DNA of 64,000 bases, from assembly GCF_014334135.1 (NCBI RefSeq), contig NZ_CP060497.1, positions 2,976,001 to 3,040,000 of the forward strand. The letters run 5' to 3'. The translations under genes and the position numbers were made by a program. Under the pieces are notes generated by a model that was not told where the DNA came from, ran no database searches, and saw only the letters and a list, made by a program, of their open reading frames with translations. Shown here one piece after another: positions 40,632 through 49,527 of the stretch. Positions within the stretch are counted from its first letter, which is position 1. The number at the start of each line of letters is the position of its first letter. This stretch comes from Olivibacter sp. SDN3 (lineage in GTDB: Bacteria > Bacteroidota > Bacteroidia > Sphingobacteriales > Sphingobacteriaceae).

Positions 40632-42050
40632 ATGCGATTTAATTTTTTCTTATTGATGCTGTTTGCCTTATTGAATATGGCTGCGTGCAATAACCCTTCA
40701 TCAGAATCTCCGGAAGAAGATAGTAAAGGTGTCGTTCCGTATTTAACAACTGGTGATCAAAAAGCGTTATTGGCTAGACAGCCTGCGTTAGCATTCGTTG
40801 AAAAGTCGAATGATTTACCCACGATTACTATAGACGATAACAAAGTTTATCAGGATATCGATGGTTTCGGTTTTACACTTACGGGAGGAAGTGCTGATTT
40901 AATTCAGGCATTGCCTGAAGACCAGCGTTCTGTACTTTTACGTGAGTTATTTGGAAGGGAAGAAAATAGCATAGGTATCAATTATCTGCGTGTAAGTATC
41001 GGTGCATCCGATCTCAGCGCATCTACTTTTTCATACAATGATTTACCGGCAGGACAGAAAGACCCAACCTTAAAACACTTTTCTATAGAAAAAGAGCGGG
41101 AGACGCTTATCCCGGTTCTAAAAGAGATTGTAAAAATCAATCCGAAGATTAAAATTTTGGGATCTCCTTGGAGTGCCCCCACATGGATGAAAACCAATAA
41201 CAATACGATTGGTGGAAAGTTAAGACCCGAATATTATGGGGTGTACGCAGATTATTTTGTGAAATATGTGCAAGCGATGGCCGATGAGGGTATCTCAATA
41301 GACGCCGTTACCATCCAGAATGAGCCTTTGCACCCAGGAAATAATCCTAGCATGTTGATGGAAGCTGTTGAGCAAGCCGACTTTATTAAAAGCGCTTTAG
41401 GGCCAGCTTTTAAAGAGGCCGGTATTACAACAAAAATCATTCTTTATGATCATAATGCCGATCGCCCAGATTATCCAATCAGCATTTTAAATGACGAGGA
41501 AGCAGCGAAATATATAGATGGGTCAGCTTTCCATTTATATGGTGGTCGTATTGAGGCGCTATCAGAGGTACACAAAGCACATCCGGAGAAGCAGCTGTAC
41601 TTTACTGAACAGTGGGTAGGAGGGCCTGGTGATTTCTCGAAAGAACTCCAATGGCATGTGTCTAACTTAATAATAGGGGCTACCAGAAATTGGTCTAGAA
41701 ATGTACTTGAATGGAATTTAGCAGCAACATCTGATTATAAACCCCATACGGATGGTGGATGTACCAGCTGTTTAGGCGCATTAAGCATTGATGGTGAAAA
41801 GATACAGCGTAACGTCGCTTACTATATCGTTGGGCACGCATCGAAATTTGTACCAGATGGGTCCAAAAGAATCGGATCTAATGTTATCGACGGGCTGGCT
41901 AATGTGGCCTTTATCACACCTGAAAATAAAAAGGTTTTGGTTATAGTAAATGATGACGATAAAAACAGATCTTTTAATATTGAGTATCACAATAAATATG
42001 TAGAGACAAGTTTGGCAAGTGGTGCCGTTATGACCTATATATGGGATTAG
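40632..42050 (+). CDS. GH30 family glycosidase lipoprotein
   Basis: 472 residues with lipoprotein signal NMAACNNPS. GH30 hallmarks: IDGFGFTLTGGSADLIQALP at the barrel start, YLRVSIGASDLSASTFSYND, KILGSPWSAPTWMKTN, the acid/base Glu in TIQNEPLHPG and the nucleophile Glu in LYFTEQWVGG. The barrel is wrapped by a beta-domain built from both termini (C-terminal NVAFITPENKKVLVIVNDDD). Family activities include beta-glucosylceramidase, beta-1,6-glucanase and beta-xylosidase; linked to a SusCD pair, a beta-1,6-glucan (for example fungal wall) is the most likely target, but this is inference. Confidence 0.9.
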   Translation: MRFNFFLLMLFALLNMAACNNPSSESPEEDSKGVVPYLTTGDQKALLARQPALAFVEKSNDLPTITIDDNKVYQDIDGFGFTLTGGSADLIQALPEDQRSVLLRELFGREENSIGINYLRVSIGASDLSASTFSYNDLPAGQKDPTLKHFSIEKERETLIPVLKEIVKINPKIKILGSPWSAPTWMKTNNNTIGGKLRPEYYGVYADYFVKYVQAMADEGISIDAVTIQNEPLHPGNNPSMLMEAVEQADFIKSALGPAFKEAGITTKIILYDHNADRPDYPISILNDEEAAKYIDGSAFHLYGGRIEALSEVHKAHPEKQLYFTEQWVGGPGDFSKELQWHVSNLIIGATRNWSRNVLEWNLAATSDYKPHTDGGCTSCLGALSIDGEKIQRNVAYYIVGHASKFVPDGSKRIGSNVIDGLANVAFITPENKKVLVIVNDDDKNRSFNIEYHNKYVETSLASGAVMTYIWD

Positions 42051-42208
42051 CATTTAAATGTAAAAGACCATTTGTTTTTCATTCTTCTTTTGAGTTAATT
42101 TACGCAAAATTAGGATTTAGCGAAATTAGCGATACGATATCGTATCCTTCCTAAGATACCCGGGCGGGAGGCCCTTGGAATAGCATAGATTAATTAAAAA
42201 ACTTAAGA

Positions 42209-42715
42209 ATGAAATTGAACAGATTTACTTTTTTTTTAATGTTAGCGGCGTCAGCATTGTTTTTCAGTTGTAAAAGCAAAAAAATGATCGTAAATGATGG
42301 TGCCGAGGTGGTTACTTCCGGCGTTGATGAGCATATTGATGGAGGAACTGTTTCACAGACCGATCAAGGAGTTGTACTCACCTTCGAGTCTGATGTGCTT
42401 TTTGCCACGAACTCTTCTTACCTATCTGAAAAGGCTAAAGTTACCATGAAAAATATGGTTGCTTACATCAATAAAAACTATCCTAATGCCAATATCCAGA
42501 TTAATGGACACACCGATTCGACTGGTGAAGAAGATTATAATCAATGGTTGTCGGAAAAAAGAGCCTCTTCTGTGAAAACTTATGCTGTTAGTATAGGTCT
42601 GAGTGAAAATCGTGTTACTACCAAGGGTTATGGAAAAAGCAAGCCGGTTGCCACGAACAGTACTGCTGAAGGCCGCCAGCAAAATAGAAGGGTAGAAGTG
42701 ATCATATTAAAATAA
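42209..42715 (+). CDS. OmpA family peptidoglycan-binding lipoprotein
   Basis: 168 residues: lipoprotein signal (ALFFSCKSKK), a short linker, then an OmpA C-terminal domain (~55-168) with LTFESDVLFATNSSYLS, NIQINGHTDSTGEEDYNQWLSEKRA, VTTKGYGKSKPVA and QQNRRVEVIIL. The domain binds meso-diaminopimelate in peptidoglycan and ties the outer membrane to the wall. Stands alone, convergent with the iron-sulfur pair. Confidence 0.93.
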   Translation: MKLNRFTFFLMLAASALFFSCKSKKMIVNDGAEVVTSGVDEHIDGGTVSQTDQGVVLTFESDVLFATNSSYLSEKAKVTMKNMVAYINKNYPNANIQINGHTDSTGEEDYNQWLSEKRASSVKTYAVSIGLSENRVTTKGYGKSKPVATNSTAEGRQQNRRVEVIILK

Positions 42716-42786
42716 CTTAGTCGTTTATGCTCAGCGTCAGCTATAAGAACTATAGTTGATTGCTGGGCATAATGGCTTGTTATCTG

Positions 42787-43587
42787 CTATAGTCCATTCG
42801 CTCTTGCAGTGATTTCCGCAATGTCCAATACCTGAACTTCTTCTTCTTTATTATAGTTTTTTACGCCATCCCGTAACATGGTCATGCAAAAAGGACAGGC
42901 AGCTGCAATCACCTCTGGTTCCGTTTTCAGTGCTTCGTCAATCCGTTCAATATTAATGTCTTTTTTTCCCGGTTCAGGCTCCTTAAACATTTGTGCTCCT
43001 CCTGCCCCGCAGCATAAACCATTGCTCCGGCATCTCTTCATTTCCACAAGTTGTGCATCGAGCGCTTCCAAAGTTTTTCTAGGAGCTTCATATACATTGT
43101 TGGATCTACCAAGGTAGCAAGGGTCGTGATAAGTAATTCTTTTTCCTTTAAAAGATTCTCCTCCACTGGCTTTTAATTTTCCCTCATCAATTAGTTGCTG
43201 AAGTAGTTGGCTATGGTGGATAACTTCGTATTGTCCACCTAAAAGCGGATACTCATTTTTGATCGTATTGAAGCAATGTGGGCAGGCGGTTACTATCTTT
43301 TTTACCTCATAGCCATTGAGCAATTCTATATTCATCATAGCTTGCATCTGAAACAGGAATTCATTTCCTGCCCGTTTGGCTGGGTCACCCGTACAACCTT
43401 CCTCTGTGCCCAAAATAGCGAATTTTAATCCTACGTGTGATAAAATTTTGCAGATATCCCGGGTAATCCGTTGTGCACGTTCGTCAAAACTGCCAGCACA
43501 CCCTACCCAAAACAGTATTTCCGGAATTTCTCCCTTAGCAAGCATTTCAGCCATGGTGGGTACTTGTATTATCTTTTCGTCGCTCAT
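42787..43587 (-). CDS. Heterodisulfide-reductase-like CCG-domain protein
   Basis: 266 residues, cytosolic. Two cysteine-rich CCG-type domains: VGCAGSFDERAQR ... GTEEGCTGDPAKRAGNEF ... VTACPHCFNTIKNEYP, and HDPCYLGRSNNVYE ... CRSNGLCCGAGGAQMF ... AACPFCMTMLRDGVKN. Such domains (HdrB, GlpC, LutA) hold an iron-sulfur cluster or act in thiol/disulfide electron transfer. The gene lies 94 bases downstream of a membrane iron-sulfur protein, and the two probably form one complex passing electrons between quinone and a cytosolic partner. The partner dehydrogenase is not in the window. Confidence 0.87.
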   Translation of the reverse strand: MSDEKIIQVPTMAEMLAKGEIPEILFWVGCAGSFDERAQRITRDICKILSHVGLKFAILGTEEGCTGDPAKRAGNEFLFQMQAMMNIELLNGYEVKKIVTACPHCFNTIKNEYPLLGGQYEVIHHSQLLQQLIDEGKLKASGGESFKGKRITYHDPCYLGRSNNVYEAPRKTLEALDAQLVEMKRCRSNGLCCGAGGAQMFKEPEPGKKDINIERIDEALKTEPEVIAAACPFCMTMLRDGVKNYNKEEEVQVLDIAEITARANGL

Positions 43588-43680
43588 ATTGTAGTCTATT
43601 TTTGCTTTATGGCTATTAGGAAATTAGCTGTCAGCCTGCTAATTCCATAGATTAATGTAAACGTATTTTGTTCTATTGAA

Positions 43681-44973
43681 CTAATTGACTTCCCTCCAGT
43701 TCGCTCTATCAGCTTGTGCATACTTCCACGGTGCTCCGTTATTTTCGATATTGCCGAACATAGCGTTGATGCTTGAGGGCGCTTGTGATTCTTCCATAAT
43801 TGCGTATTGTCTTAAATTTACAATAATTTCAAGTGGATTAATATTTACCGGACAGGCTTCTACACATGCATTGCAGGTCGTGCATGCCCATATTTCTTCT
43901 CTGCTGATGTAGTCGTCGAGTAGCGCTTTTCCATCATCACTGAAATTGCCATTATGATCGATGTTCTTACCTATTTCTGCTGTGCGATCTCGCGTATCCA
44001 TCATGATTTTTCTTGGCGATAGTAATTTGCCTGTAATATTTGCCGGACACACTGATGTGCAGCGACCACATTCCGTACAGGTATAGGCATCGAGTAGATT
44101 TTTCCAGGTTAGATCTTGAATATCTTTTACGCCGAATCGTACGGGTTGATCAGTGCTCGGCGGTGTGTAGGAGGGGTCTAACATAGCTTTTACTTCATGT
44201 TGAACGGACTCCATATTACTGAATTGTCCTTTGGGATGGAGATTGGAAAAATAGGTGTTGGGAAAGGCAAAAATGATATGCAGATGTTTTGAATAGGGTA
44301 GATAGTTTAAAAAAGCAAGCACTCCTACAATATGAAACCACCAACAGCATCTTTCTATAATGTGCAGTGCATCTAAGTCAGCAGGCAGTAAGTTTACTAA
44401 CCACTGGCTAATAGGAAACGAACCAATAACTGTTTCCTGATTTAGGGATTGCATTTTGAAGTCGGCCGCATTCATGGATAAAAAGGCGATCATCAACAGG
44501 ATTTCAGCTATCAGAATCAAATTTGCATCTGTTCTTGGCCATTTGGTCATTTCCACGCCAAAGAAACGTTTGACATGAATAATATTTCTTCTGATGAGAA
44601 AAATGGCGCAGCCCACAAGTACCCCTAAGGCTAACCATTCGAAACAGGCAATAAGGAAATTATAAAGTATTCCCAATCCAGCAAACACACGATGAGTACC
44701 GGCAAGACCATCGATCACGATCTCTAGCATTTCTATGTTAATAATAACAAAGCCTAGATAAACAAACAGGTGTAATACAAATGCTACAGGGCGTTTAGTC
44801 ATTTTACTTTGACCAAAAGCAACACGCAACATAGTCTTAAGGCGCTCTTTAGGACGGTCACTGCGTTTTAACGGGCGTCCAAGTTTTATGTTTCTGACAA
44901 TTTTCCGTATGTTATACGTAAATAAAGCGATTGCTAGTATAAAGATTACCGCGAATATCAACTGGCTAATCAT
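43681..44973 (-). CDS. Membrane-anchored 4Fe-4S ferredoxin-type oxidoreductase subunit
   Basis: 430 residues from the ATG at 44973 (a TTG lies 9 bases upstream). One N-terminal helix, a basic loop, then several helices (~70-265) like the nitrate-reductase-gamma/HdrE fold with histidines suitable for haem b, followed by a cytosolic part with two clusters: CTECGRCTSVCPANITGK and CTTCNACVEACPVNINP. This is the architecture of Bacteroidota proteins annotated as 4Fe-4S dicluster/HdrC-like. With the CCG protein downstream it likely forms a quinone-linked electron-transfer module. Confidence 0.87.
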   Translation of the reverse strand: MISQLIFAVIFILAIALFTYNIRKIVRNIKLGRPLKRSDRPKERLKTMLRVAFGQSKMTKRPVAFVLHLFVYLGFVIINIEMLEIVIDGLAGTHRVFAGLGILYNFLIACFEWLALGVLVGCAIFLIRRNIIHVKRFFGVEMTKWPRTDANLILIAEILLMIAFLSMNAADFKMQSLNQETVIGSFPISQWLVNLLPADLDALHIIERCCWWFHIVGVLAFLNYLPYSKHLHIIFAFPNTYFSNLHPKGQFSNMESVQHEVKAMLDPSYTPPSTDQPVRFGVKDIQDLTWKNLLDAYTCTECGRCTSVCPANITGKLLSPRKIMMDTRDRTAEIGKNIDHNGNFSDDGKALLDDYISREEIWACTTCNACVEACPVNINPLEIIVNLRQYAIMEESQAPSSINAMFGNIENNGAPWKYAQADRANWREVN

Positions 44974-45331
44974 AGTGAACAAAAGGTTTTTTTTACGAAT
45001 TTAGTTAAATGTGTTTATTATGCTTGCATAATAATAAAAATTTAGAAGCAATTTAAATTGGGCGTGTTTTTACCGGGAATACAAACCAACTCAAGAAATG
45101 CTATTCTTGAAACGTATGGAGATTGCGCATTGTTTTTTGGTGTAAAAAAGTGGAGAGTTATTTAAGGTAGATCTCGAACAAAAATTTTCTAGCTGTTAAT
45201 CAGGTTTATGCGTTTAAAGAGCAAAAAAAATTGATATTTTTTTGATTAAAACTTTGGTGTATTCAAAAAAGACACTACATTTGCATTCCCAAAACAAACA
45301 AAAAAGCTTTTTAACAAGCTCGTTTGCAGGA
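44974..45331. other. Intergenic region before tRNA-Phe
   Basis: No gene seen in 358 bases. The last 80 bases hold the tRNA promoter (45253-45283). Confidence 0.6.
45253..45283 (+). promoter_or_regulatory. tRNA-Phe promoter
   Basis: TTTG (45253-45256), a 19-base spacer and TACATTTG (45276-45283): an exact Bacteroidota consensus promoter about 48 bases before the mature tRNA. Confidence 0.7.
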
Positions 45332-45404
45332 GGTACCATAGCTCAGTTGGTAGAGCAAAGGACTGAAAATCCTTGTGTCACTGGTTCGAATCCAGTTGGT
45401 ACCA
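45332..45404 (+). tRNA. tRNA-Phe (GAA)
   Basis: 73-base cloverleaf: acceptor GGTACCA / TGGTACC, D stem GCTC / GAGC, anticodon stem AAGGA / TCCTT with loop CTGAAAA (anticodon GAA), T stem ACTGG / CCAGT with loop TTCGAAT, discriminator A. CCA is not encoded. The loop and stems are all standard. Confidence 0.96.
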
Positions 45405-45411
45405 CATAAAG

Positions 45412-45442
45412 CCTTTCTAATTAACGTTAGAAGGGTTTTTTT
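45412..45442 (+). terminator. Terminator of tRNA-Phe
   Basis: Stem CCTTTCTAA / TTAGAAGGG (one G-T pair) with loop TTAACG, followed by seven T. Confidence 0.8.
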
Positions 45443-45994
45443 ATGCACTTTTGTGTAAAAAACAACCAAAGCCCCAAAATCCGAAAAAACAGTTCTAGCG
45501 AGGTTCTACAGATTTTTTGTTGAATCCGGCGCATGGAGTGGCACAGTGGGACCAGGAGACATACCATGTTGCCGGATCCTTCTTCGCTCAGTCATATTAT
45601 TTACGGGTGGGACAGATATGCCATCTGAAGCCCTGTGCGGTAAGCGGCCCTGCTAAGGCCGGGTAAGGAAAGCTGGGTGCGGAAAGGTACCGCAAGCCTG
45701 CGAGGAGAGCTTTCCGCATTCGGCTTCCGCGCCATGCGGTCCGGCAGCGATTGGATAGTGTGTTTGCACAGCCGGACGGCAAAGGGAGATACCTATAATG
45801 GGCGGGCAATCACAAAAGAGTCTGCGCCAGGGGGAAACTCACCAGGCATGCGACCGGACACCGGCCTGGCGCGATTAGGCCTGAAGGCGTAAGAGGGAGA
45901 ATGCCGCCCGGGTGCTCCGATGAGTTGAATTACTTCCGTCAATCCTGTTTATGGCAACACCTTGTTAGTGGCATGTGACTTTTGTCGGCCGTGT
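45443..45994. other. GC-rich non-coding segment after tRNA-Phe, possible mobile-element footprint
   Basis: About 550 bases; the part from ~45520 to ~45960 is clearly more GC-rich than the surroundings and rich in short inverted repeats. The frame at 45677-45892 (71 residues, Arg/Gly/Ser-rich, containing LRGELSAFGFRAMRSGSDW) is open but has no recognisable fold. Such segments accompany conjugative or mobilisable elements of Bacteroidota in my recollection; this is unverified. No integrase is visible. Confidence 0.4.
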
Positions 45995-46975
45995 TTAATT
46001 CATTCCTTCCCTGTTATATCTACCTTTATATTCCAAAGGCGATATTCCCGTTATTTTCCTAAAAACTTTCCGAAATGCCTTTACGTCTGAATAACCCGCT
46101 TCGTACATTACTTCATTAACCGTTTTGCGGCTGGTTTCAAATGATTTTTTTGCCATTTCAATCTTTACCCGCTGAGCATATTCAAGCGGTGTATTTCCTG
46201 TAGCCTTGATAAATCTCCTGTCGAAATTTCTCCTGCCTGTGGCAAATTTTGAACACAGATCTTCAATCGAAAGTTTTTCATCAAGGTTGCTTTCAATATA
46301 AGCCTGTGCCTCTTTCACCATTTCATCGCCGTGCAGCTTCTGTCCCTTGAATATGATAAACGGCGACTGGCTTTGTCTGTCCATTTCTATCTGAAATTCT
46401 TTGGAACAAAAAATGGCCGTTTGCCTATCAAAATATTTCTCAATAAGGTAAATGAGGAGATTGAGAAAAGAATAGGCGCCACCATTTGTATAAATGCCAT
46501 TTTCATCTGTAATCAATTTGTCCGTTTGCAGGTTTACTTCCGGAAACATTGTTCTGAAAGTATCCGCATCAGACCAATGTGTAGAGCAGGCTCTTCCGTT
46601 CAGCAAGCCGGAGGAGGCCAATAAAAATGCACCAGTGCACATAGTAGCTATTTCAGCTCCATTTTTATATTGCTTTTTCGCCCAGTCCATCATCAGTTTA
46701 TTTTGTTTGATCGCCTTTTGAAAATTATGGATCAAGGCCGGAATAACGATGAGGTTCGTCTGATCAATAGCAGCAATATGGGTATGTGGTTGCACAGCGA
46801 ACAGGCGACCATACAGATCCACTTTGGGGGAAACACCCACCAGTTGAATTTTAAATAAGTCCCTTCCGTCATTTTCCTTCCAATAAGCGTTGGCCCGGGT
46901 AAATATTTGATAAGCACCTACTATGGTGCTGAGATTAACTTCTCCATCAGGAACCAGAATGGTAATATGTTTCAT
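45995..46975 (-). CDS. GlxA-type regulator: DJ-1/PfpI domain plus AraC DNA-binding domain
   Basis: 326 residues from the ATG at 46975 (MKHITILVPDGEVNL), the standard start for the family; the longer frame to 47110 overlaps the divergent gene. Residues 1-190: class-I glutamine amidotransferase-like domain with the nucleophile-elbow position EIATMCTGAFLLASSGLLNGR, Cys present. Residues ~220-320: two AraC helix-turn-helix motifs (LSIEDLCSKFATGRRNFDRRF; VNEVMYEAGYSDVKAFRKVFRKITGISPLEYKGRY). Divergent from an SRPBCC/DHFR-like gene pair that it probably controls. Confidence 0.9.
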   Translation of the reverse strand: MKHITILVPDGEVNLSTIVGAYQIFTRANAYWKENDGRDLFKIQLVGVSPKVDLYGRLFAVQPHTHIAAIDQTNLIVIPALIHNFQKAIKQNKLMMDWAKKQYKNGAEIATMCTGAFLLASSGLLNGRACSTHWSDADTFRTMFPEVNLQTDKLITDENGIYTNGGAYSFLNLLIYLIEKYFDRQTAIFCSKEFQIEMDRQSQSPFIIFKGQKLHGDEMVKEAQAYIESNLDEKLSIEDLCSKFATGRRNFDRRFIKATGNTPLEYAQRVKIEMAKKSFETSRKTVNEVMYEAGYSDVKAFRKVFRKITGISPLEYKGRYNREGMN

Positions 46976-47092
46976 CGTTTTTTTCACAGATATAGAATTT
47001 ATGTTTGTCCAAATCAGCCCCTTTAAAAGTCTATTTAGCACCCCATAAAAGTAATATTTAGACCTGATATTTGCTTTATAAAATTTACAGCT

Positions 47093-47560
47093 ATGCCAGA
47101 TATTCGTCACAGATTAAAAATTGAAGCTTCCGCCGAAAAAATATACAATGCAATCACTACTGAAAAGGGATTGTCGGGATGGTGGACTGAAAACACAACT
47201 GCAAAGCCGGAATTGAACACTATTGCCCGTTTTGCTTTTGACAATAAATACTTCAAAGAAATGAAAATTACGGAGCTGACGCCTTTGAAGCGGGTTACAT
47301 GGCTTTGTCTGGAGGGTTATGCATCCTGGATAGGCACTACCATTTCTTTTGAGATCGAACCGGGTGATAATGGATGCGTGTTATCTTTTCAGCATAATGG
47401 CTGGAAGGCGTATTCAGAAGGGTTTGCTGTTTGCACATACGACTGGGCCATGTTTCTCAGAAGCCTGAGATTGCTTTGTGAAACCGGAAAGGGATTGCCC
47501 TGGCCACACAATAATGAATTGGCAAATACTGACCGGGGCAATCAAACAAAAATAAACTGA
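47093..47560 (+). CDS. SRPBCC (AHSA1/START-like) domain protein
   Basis: 155 residues. Starts MPDIRHRLKIEASAEKIYNAITTEKGLSGWW (in pieces IEASAEKIYNAIT and KGLSGWWTENT), the classical AHSA1 opening, with strands such as FEIEPGDNGCVLSFQHNGW and a C-terminal helix CTYDWAMFLRSLRLLCETGKG. The fold binds hydrophobic ligands in a cavity; the ligand is unknown. One base separates it from the DHFR-like gene, so the two are an operon facing the GlxA-type regulator. Confidence 0.88.
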   Translation: MPDIRHRLKIEASAEKIYNAITTEKGLSGWWTENTTAKPELNTIARFAFDNKYFKEMKITELTPLKRVTWLCLEGYASWIGTTISFEIEPGDNGCVLSFQHNGWKAYSEGFAVCTYDWAMFLRSLRLLCETGKGLPWPHNNELANTDRGNQTKIN

Positions 47561-47561
47561 C

Positions 47562-48161
47562 ATGAGAAAATTGATCGCTGCAATGAAAATGTCTCTTGAT
47601 AATAAGATCGCGGGACCCAACGGTGACCCGGATTGGATAGCAGCCTGGTCTGAAGACTACGGCCTGACACCGCAGATAGATGCCTGCCTGCTTGGCGGAA
47701 CAATGTACAACGAAAGCGGCTACGAGGAGTATTGGACCGCCATACAACAAAATGAACCGGGTAACCGCCTCTCCATGACCGGCAGGGTGCCGACGCCCGG
47801 TGAAATTGAATGGGCCCGCTTTGCCGCAAAGACACCGCATTATGTGCTGTCGACTACGCTTGATTCCGCTCTATGGCCTAATACGAACTTTATACGTAGC
47901 TTGGATGAAGTTGCTGCCCTGAAGCATCAGCCCGGCAAGGATATTTATCTTATTGGGGGTGCCCAGACGGTAGCAAACTTAATTGAAGCGGGACTGGTGG
48001 ATGAGATCCGCCTATTGGTGTATCCGCTCATTGCAGGCGAAGGGAAAGCGCTTTTTGCAAAGATGGAACACCTTAACGAGCTGAAACTACTGAAGGTTGA
48101 ACAACTTAAAGATGGACGTGCAAGTTTGACCTATAGGATACTGCCCAAAGGAGTTAACTGA
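47562..48161 (+). CDS. RibD C-terminal/dihydrofolate-reductase-like protein
   Basis: 199 residues. MRKLIAAMKMSLDNKIAGPNGDPDW at the start (split KLIAAMKMSLDNKIAG), LLGGTMYNESGYEEYW for the first nucleotide-binding segment, KDIYLIGGAQTVANLIEAGLVDEIRLLVYPLIAGEG as the conserved GG motif and strand (split IYLIGGAQTVANL and VDEIRLLVYPLIAGEG), matching the RibD_C/YwjB group. Likely NADPH-dependent reductase of unknown substrate. Gene follows the SRPBCC gene by one base. Confidence 0.88.
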   Translation: MRKLIAAMKMSLDNKIAGPNGDPDWIAAWSEDYGLTPQIDACLLGGTMYNESGYEEYWTAIQQNEPGNRLSMTGRVPTPGEIEWARFAAKTPHYVLSTTLDSALWPNTNFIRSLDEVAALKHQPGKDIYLIGGAQTVANLIEAGLVDEIRLLVYPLIAGEGKALFAKMEHLNELKLLKVEQLKDGRASLTYRILPKGVN

Positions 48162-48340
48162 TTGCTGTGCACTTTAAGCCCAATCCCTGTTTTGCTGAAT
48201 TGAATGATGCAGAAGGACTAAAATTCATCTGTCCAAATCGACCTTCTAAACATTCTCCTTACAGGTGACAATTGGTCTGTTTCTTTATGAAATAATTTTG
48301 ATAACGCTAAAAAAAGTAAAATTACGTAAGCTAAAATTTC

Positions 48341-48478
48341 ACAACCACCATATATATAGATCAAACTCCGGAAGAAGTATTTCATATTGTCAATAATGTT
48401 CGCGGATGGTGGTCTAACAATATCGAAGGTGGGCCTGATGCTGCATTGGTTGGAAAATGGAAACTGCCCAAAAAATAG
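48341..48478 (+). pseudogene. Fragment of an SRPBCC domain gene
   Basis: Translation of 48341-48478 gives 45 residues beginning TTTIYIDQTPEEVFHIVNNV and continuing RGWWSNNIEGG, the characteristic N-terminus of SRPBCC/AHSA1 proteins. There is a stop (TAA) just upstream, no start codon, and the frame departs from the family after the GG and ends at TAG 48476-48478. The usual ~140-residue gene is therefore truncated at both ends, pointing to decay or rearrangement next to the attC-like element. Confidence 0.65.
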
Positions 48479-48619
48479 TTCTAGCCGTACCTCAATCGTT
48501 ATGGGCCAGTTAGCCAAGAGCTGCTGTTGACGTCTTGCACAAAGTCTTATAAATACCCGTTAGTGGACAGTTCATCGTGGGCTTTACAAGTGTCGGGTTG
48601 TGCGGTCGCCAAACATTGC

Positions 48620-48756
48620 CTGTAACGGTTCGGGGCTTTGCGAGGGCGGGGGAATCGAAGCACAAATCTTCAATTTTGCACGAAAGTTCAATAGAAATAC
48701 AACTGTTGAACTTTGCAGTTTCGCCCCACTATTGCAAAACCTTTAGTTGTAGCCAC
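48620..48756 (-). repeat. attC-like imperfect palindrome downstream of the DinB gene
   Basis: About 137 bases. Outer arms CTGTAACGGTTCGGGGCTTT (48620-48639) and the region 48722-48752 pair imperfectly; an inner perfect hairpin AAAGTTCAA (48684-48692) / TTGAACTTT follows. On the minus strand it begins ~27 bases after the DinB stop. Core sites match RYYYAAC/GTTRRRY only weakly. Confidence 0.45.
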
Positions 48757-48782
48757 ATTTCGTCCGTTTAATTTTTGACCGT

Positions 48783-49286
48783 CTATTTTTCGGCAAGTTT
48801 CTTTGCTTGACCTACCCAATTCGGTGCATTGTCAATAGTCTGTCTAAGGAACAAGTTAAACTGTGCGGAATGATGTTGAATATGTCTCATATTATACAAC
48901 AAAATTTCAAGTAAAGAATAGTTTTTGCGTTCGTTAATCCAACGGTCGTTCATTCTGTTTGGTGTTAGTTCGCTAATAAGCCGATTTGCTTTCAGCCGGC
49001 AATGTTCCAAGTAGATAAGAACCTCTGGCTTTGTGTAAGTTCTTTCCGGTTTTTTACCTGTAGGGTCAAATTCTGAAAAAGTAAAAGGTTTCGGTGGCTC
49101 AAATTTATGAGGTTCTGTCGATAAGTAATAGTCTGTCCAAAAAATGCAATGGAAAGATAGATACCAAAAGTCTAATTCTGTTTCCCAATGTTCGTCAGGA
49201 CACATATTGATTGCATTTTCGAGCATATCGAGGCTTGCTCCAAATTGTGTCCAAATTGCGTCTGTTATCGATGTTGAATTCTCCAT
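48783..49286 (-). CDS. DinB/YfiT-like four-helix protein
   Basis: 167 residues from the ATG at 49286 (MENSTSITDAIWTQF); a TTG lies 12 bases upstream. Four-helix pattern with the metal-binding histidines of the DinB superfamily: His in LSFHCIFWTDYYLS and the HIQHHSAQFN motif (three His) near residue 140. These are often thiol transferase-type or metal-dependent enzymes of unknown substrate; the name does not imply a polymerase. Single-gene module followed on its own strand by an attC-like repeat. Confidence 0.85.
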   Translation of the reverse strand: MENSTSITDAIWTQFGASLDMLENAINMCPDEHWETELDFWYLSFHCIFWTDYYLSTEPHKFEPPKPFTFSEFDPTGKKPERTYTKPEVLIYLEHCRLKANRLISELTPNRMNDRWINERKNYSLLEILLYNMRHIQHHSAQFNLFLRQTIDNAPNWVGQAKKLAEK

Positions 49287-49329
49287 ATTTTTTCTCAATT
49301 TGTCGTTATGTTAGTCGGTAAGTGGTTAC

Positions 49330-49460
49330 AGCTAACGGTCAAGTATAAGCGTAGTGCGGGACTTCGGAGCTATTCACTTTACGCCTACCGCAAAGTTTCT
49401 TAGGAGCAAAAGTGCTCAATTTTAGCGTACAGCATGCATTACGCTTATACAATGTTGGGC
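49330..49460 (-). repeat. attC-like palindrome downstream of the glyoxalase gene
   Basis: 131 bases. On the minus strand it opens with GCCCAAC (49460-49454), a perfect RYYYAAC core, and closes with GTTAGCT (49336-49330), 6 of 7 to GTTRRRY. The arms carry a perfect 10-bp inverted repeat TATAAGCGTA (49344-49353) / TACGCTTATA (49440-49449). Length and layout fit an integron attC site following the glyoxalase gene by 67 bases. Confidence 0.55.
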
Positions 49461-49527
49461 TCAGGTTTTTTTATTCGTTTCTGTTTTTAAATCTGCTATT
49501 GTTTTTAGATTTATTTTGTTTGAAACG

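Noticed and set aside
45597-45892. Short frames on both strands in the GC-rich block
   Set aside because: High GC gives open frames in several phases; composition is Arg/Gly/Ser-rich with no fold, so no gene is claimed.
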